Assembly: GCA_043806135.1 (NCBI GenBank)
Contig: JAZDHG010000034.1
Span: 6,771 to 70,770, forward strand
From: JAGLQQ01 sp043806135
GTDB taxonomy: Bacteria > Omnitrophota > Gorgyraeia > B26-G9
Direction of reading: 5' to 3'
DNA length: 64,000 nt
The position numbers and the translations under genes are program-made. Below, piece after piece: positions 62,245 to 64,000 of this stretch (within the stretch, counting starts at the first letter, position 1; each line of letters begins with the position of its first letter). Below the pieces are notes generated by a model. It ran no database searches, was not told the DNA's origin, and worked only from the letters and a program-made list of their open reading frames with translations.

Positions 62245-62898
62245 TTAAAAATTCCGCATCAGAATACTCGTAACTGCATTTGACTGCAGAACACGGCTTC
62301 CTAAAACAGTTTTTGCGGTTGTTAATCTTATTGTTATATTTCTTACCGCTGCTAAAATTCCCACACTGCCAAGTCCTGTACCTCCTGAGCTGAAATTTAA
62401 GGCGCTAACATTACGCGCAATAATATAAATTCCTCCCGGCCTGGCGCTTGAAGCATCCGGGGCCACGACTCTTTCTAATATTGCCGGGTCATCGTCATTT
62501 AAATGATAAACCACATAATCAACACTTCCGGTTAAATTCATGAGGTTATTAATAGAAGGGATTCTTAAAACAAGCACATTATCACCGGTTGTGTACGTCT
62601 TGCCGCTGATTGATCGAGAATTTTCAATAACAATCGCCCATTCAATATCTTTTCTGGCCCAATCCAGGCTTTGTCGTGTTTGCCCATGCAAATCCAGTAA
62701 TACCGTGCCTGTTATAAAACTTCGCTGACAGCCAATATATGCGCCAATAATAACCGTGGATATTCCCACAAATATTGCTGTTGAGACGAGCACTTCAACT
62801 AAGGTAAACCCCGTTAGAAAATTACGCTTTTTTGCTTTCTTAAAAAATTCCTTTTTTGAAACCCAATCTATTATGTTTTGCATAAACATTGTTTTCAT
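62245..62898 (-). CDS. PilW-like prepilin
   Basis: The 217-residue prepilin has the cleavage and methylation motif FLTGFTLVEVLVSTAIFVG (cleavage G/F), then a hydrophobic helix. The leader before cleavage is unusually long, about 30 residues. An internal start at 62883 (MQNIID) would shorten it only slightly. The C-terminal part holds PilW-type strands (VDYVVYHLNDDDPAILERVV). It would be processed by a prepilin peptidase and join the minor-pilin complex with its neighbours. Confidence 0.85.
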   Translation of the reverse strand: MKTMFMQNIIDWVSKKEFFKKAKKRNFLTGFTLVEVLVSTAIFVGISTVIIGAYIGCQRSFITGTVLLDLHGQTRQSLDWARKDIEWAIVIENSRSISGKTYTTGDNVLVLRIPSINNLMNLTGSVDYVVYHLNDDDPAILERVVAPDASSARPGGIYIIARNVSALNFSSGGTGLGSVGILAAVRNITIRLTTAKTVLGSRVLQSNAVTSILMRNF

Positions 62899-62988
62899 GC
62901 AAATTGCCCTTTCTTAACTTTTATCTCCACTTCTTTTCTGTGTTTTTTCTAACGGGGTAAACCCTTTTTGTCTTTTCATGATTTTTTT

Positions 62989-63408
62989 TTAAGAGCTGAT
63001 CCCTTCATCCGTTATATAAGTAACCAAGCTTCTGGTCAGAGACTGCCCTGCAGGAGAATCCCAGGTAATTGTAACCGTAACCCGAACGATTCTGCTAATC
63101 GGGAAAACAGGTTCAGGAGGAGAATCAACAAGTATCTGCCCTTGCGGATTGCTAAGCTGGGTAAATCCTGCAGATATGAACGTTGATGATGGAGTAGTAA
63201 TAATTGTACTGAATTGAGTTTGACGGATTAATTCCATCTGCTCTTCAAGCATATTAATAACCAGATTATTGGCTTGCACCTCGGCAATAAACATCGTACC
63301 TTTGGAAAAAAGCATGAATATTCCCATTAATGATGCACTCAAAATAATCATTGTCATAAGTATTTCTACTAAAGTGAATCCTTTGTTTTTTCTTACTTTA
63401 AAACTCAT
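62989..63408 (-). CDS. PilV-like prepilin
   Basis: The 139-residue minor prepilin has a short leader and the cleavage motif KNKGFTLVEILMTMIILSASLMG (cleavage G/F, conserved Glu5). A short beta-rich C-terminal part follows. ANNLVINMLEEQMELIRQTQFS is the usual early helix of this group. GGAG lies six bases before the ATG. It starts the three-gene pilin operon, and its leader region is rich in hairpins. Confidence 0.87.
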   Translation of the reverse strand: MSFKVRKNKGFTLVEILMTMIILSASLMGIFMLFSKGTMFIAEVQANNLVINMLEEQMELIRQTQFSTIITTPSSTFISAGFTQLSNPQGQILVDSPPEPVFPISRIVRVTVTITWDSPAGQSLTRSLVTYITDEGISS

Positions 63409-63436
63409 ATCAGCTCCGAACCGATTATGAAGCTCA

Positions 63437-63590
63437 CCCGGGCTCCCTCTGAAATTTCGCAGAAATTTCGAGGACTTAGTCCCGGGAATGCTTTACATCC
63501 CACGGGGAAAGCACGGGGTTTCTGAGCGGAATCCCGCAGAGTTGCTTTCATCCCCAGCTTAAAAGCTGGGGTTTTTAAAGCATGCGGGAT
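63437..63590. repeat. Array of hairpins upstream of the pilin operon
   Basis: Four stems follow each other: CCCGGG (63437, 63481) enclosing GAAATTTC twice (63451, 63462); TGCTTT/AAAGCA (63489, 63508); a GC-rich stem ATCCCGCA/TGCGGGAT (63531, 63583); and inside it CCCCAGC/GCTGGGG (63552, 63565) followed on the plus strand by TTTTTAAA. It could be a plus-strand terminator or a remnant of an IS200/IS605-like element end. I cannot decide. Confidence 0.5.
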
Positions 63591-63657
63591 AAAAAATAGA
63601 ATCCAGACTTTTCTTAATCGCTATTTGTACTATTGTGATCTAAAGTTAACACTTCAA

Positions 63658-63780
63658 GGATATGGAAACTTTTTTCCCGGATTTAAACATTGGTTTTGAC
63701 AAGGATGTCAAAAAACCATTGTTTTCCTCGCAGCCCTGCCTGAGGCAGGACGAGAATGAGGGAAAAGAGTTTTTATATCC
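63658..63780 (-). repeat. Three-stem structured element, copy B
   Basis: Read on the minus strand, outer arms GGATAT and ATATCC enclose hairpin 1 (CTCG, TCCTGCCTCAGGCAGGG, CGAG) and hairpin 2 (TTGACA, TCCT, TGTCAA). The linkers CTCATTCTCG, GAGGAAAA, CATCCTTG and TTTAAATCCG match copy A at 31861-31980, while the paired bases are different. It lies 250 bases upstream of the pilin operon. Confidence 0.7.
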
Positions 63781-64000
63781 TGAGCTACCTTAATTTTGTC
63801 AACACCAAGTTACAATAATACACGCTATTTTCCGCTGTTCACTCATAATTCATAATTTGTCACTACTGTCCAACTGTTGAGCAAGCTTTTTTACATAACA
63901 TCGAGATTAACAATATGTTACAACAAAAAAATAGTGTCATCGATTTGAAATCCATTTTATACTATGGTCATTCTTTTTTCAACTCTCAAAAAGGAGTGGC
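63781..64000. other. Noncoding end of window
   Basis: No gene is seen. The last bases (AAAAGGAGTGGC, 63989-64000) resemble a ribosome site on the plus strand, so a plus-strand gene may begin just beyond the window. Confidence 0.35.

Noticed and set aside
63945..63963. Promoter TTGAAA with TATACT near the window end
   Set aside because: The spacing is only seven bases.
1..64000. tRNA or rRNA genes
   Set aside because: No cloverleaf or conserved rRNA stretch was recognised on reading; a dedicated search was not possible.

Overview
The window looks like part of a chromosome from an uncultured, diderm, AT-rich bacterium, most likely of the Candidatus Omnitrophota (OP3) type. This is inferred from gene content, not from a marker-gene placement. 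Outer-membrane functions are present: an LptE-like lipoprotein, a BamD-like TPR protein, a BamE/SmpA-like lipoprotein, a 1010-residue AsmA-like protein and a Wza-like export protein. There is a B12/radical SAM-rich surface-glycan locus and three proteins with PilZ domains. No tRNA, rRNA or CRISPR array was seen.

Layout. Positions 1-2411 hold a minus-strand operon with two TPR proteins and a secreted Ig-like protein cut by the window edge. Positions 2497-5800 hold a cellulose-synthase-like glycosyltransferase and rfbC/rfbA. Next comes a mobile-looking GxxExxY unit (5819-6318). From 6365 to 18003 lies a housekeeping and envelope block: a PilZ-PilT-like ATPase, an Ogt-like protein, a compact uvrC, murJ, rpsT, holA, lptE, bamD, a PilZ protein, an AsmA-like gene and a BamE-like gene. 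A REP-type transposase between palindromes sits at 18040-18860. It is followed by an SxtJ-like / carbamoyltransferase / DUF5989 operon, nnrE, bioY, accA, an L,D-transpeptidase, a PAP2-like gene and comM.

Positions 26825-57273 are a surface-polysaccharide locus of about 30 kb, almost all on the minus strand. It contains glycosyltransferases, four methyltransferases, five B12-binding radical SAM proteins, a Wzy-like polymerase/ligase, a Wzx-like flippase, GtrA, a flavoprotein, an initiating phosphoglycosyltransferase, a Wzz-PilZ fusion and Wza. Positions 57518-60810 hold a secreted 987-residue protein made of short helical repeats behind a promoter and a c-di-GMP-I-like leader. Positions 60958-63408 encode three type IV pilin-like proteins. 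The final 590 bases are noncoding and rich in hairpins.

How it fits together. The Wzx/Wzy/Wzz/Wza set suggests a polymer built on undecaprenyl phosphate and exported across both membranes. The PilZ domain on Wzz, the PilZ domain on a PilT-like ATPase, the free-standing PilZ protein and the GEMM-like leader all suggest that c-di-GMP coordinates polysaccharide, pili and the repeat protein. The polysaccharide-export operon and the repeat-protein gene carry the same promoter boxes (TTGCAA, 17 bases, TATACT).

The most unusual signals are: the GxxExxY unit with hairpin ends, present once intact and once decayed; a 120-base element present twice with compensating changes in three stems; the repeat protein and its leader; and a leftover comM 3' end.
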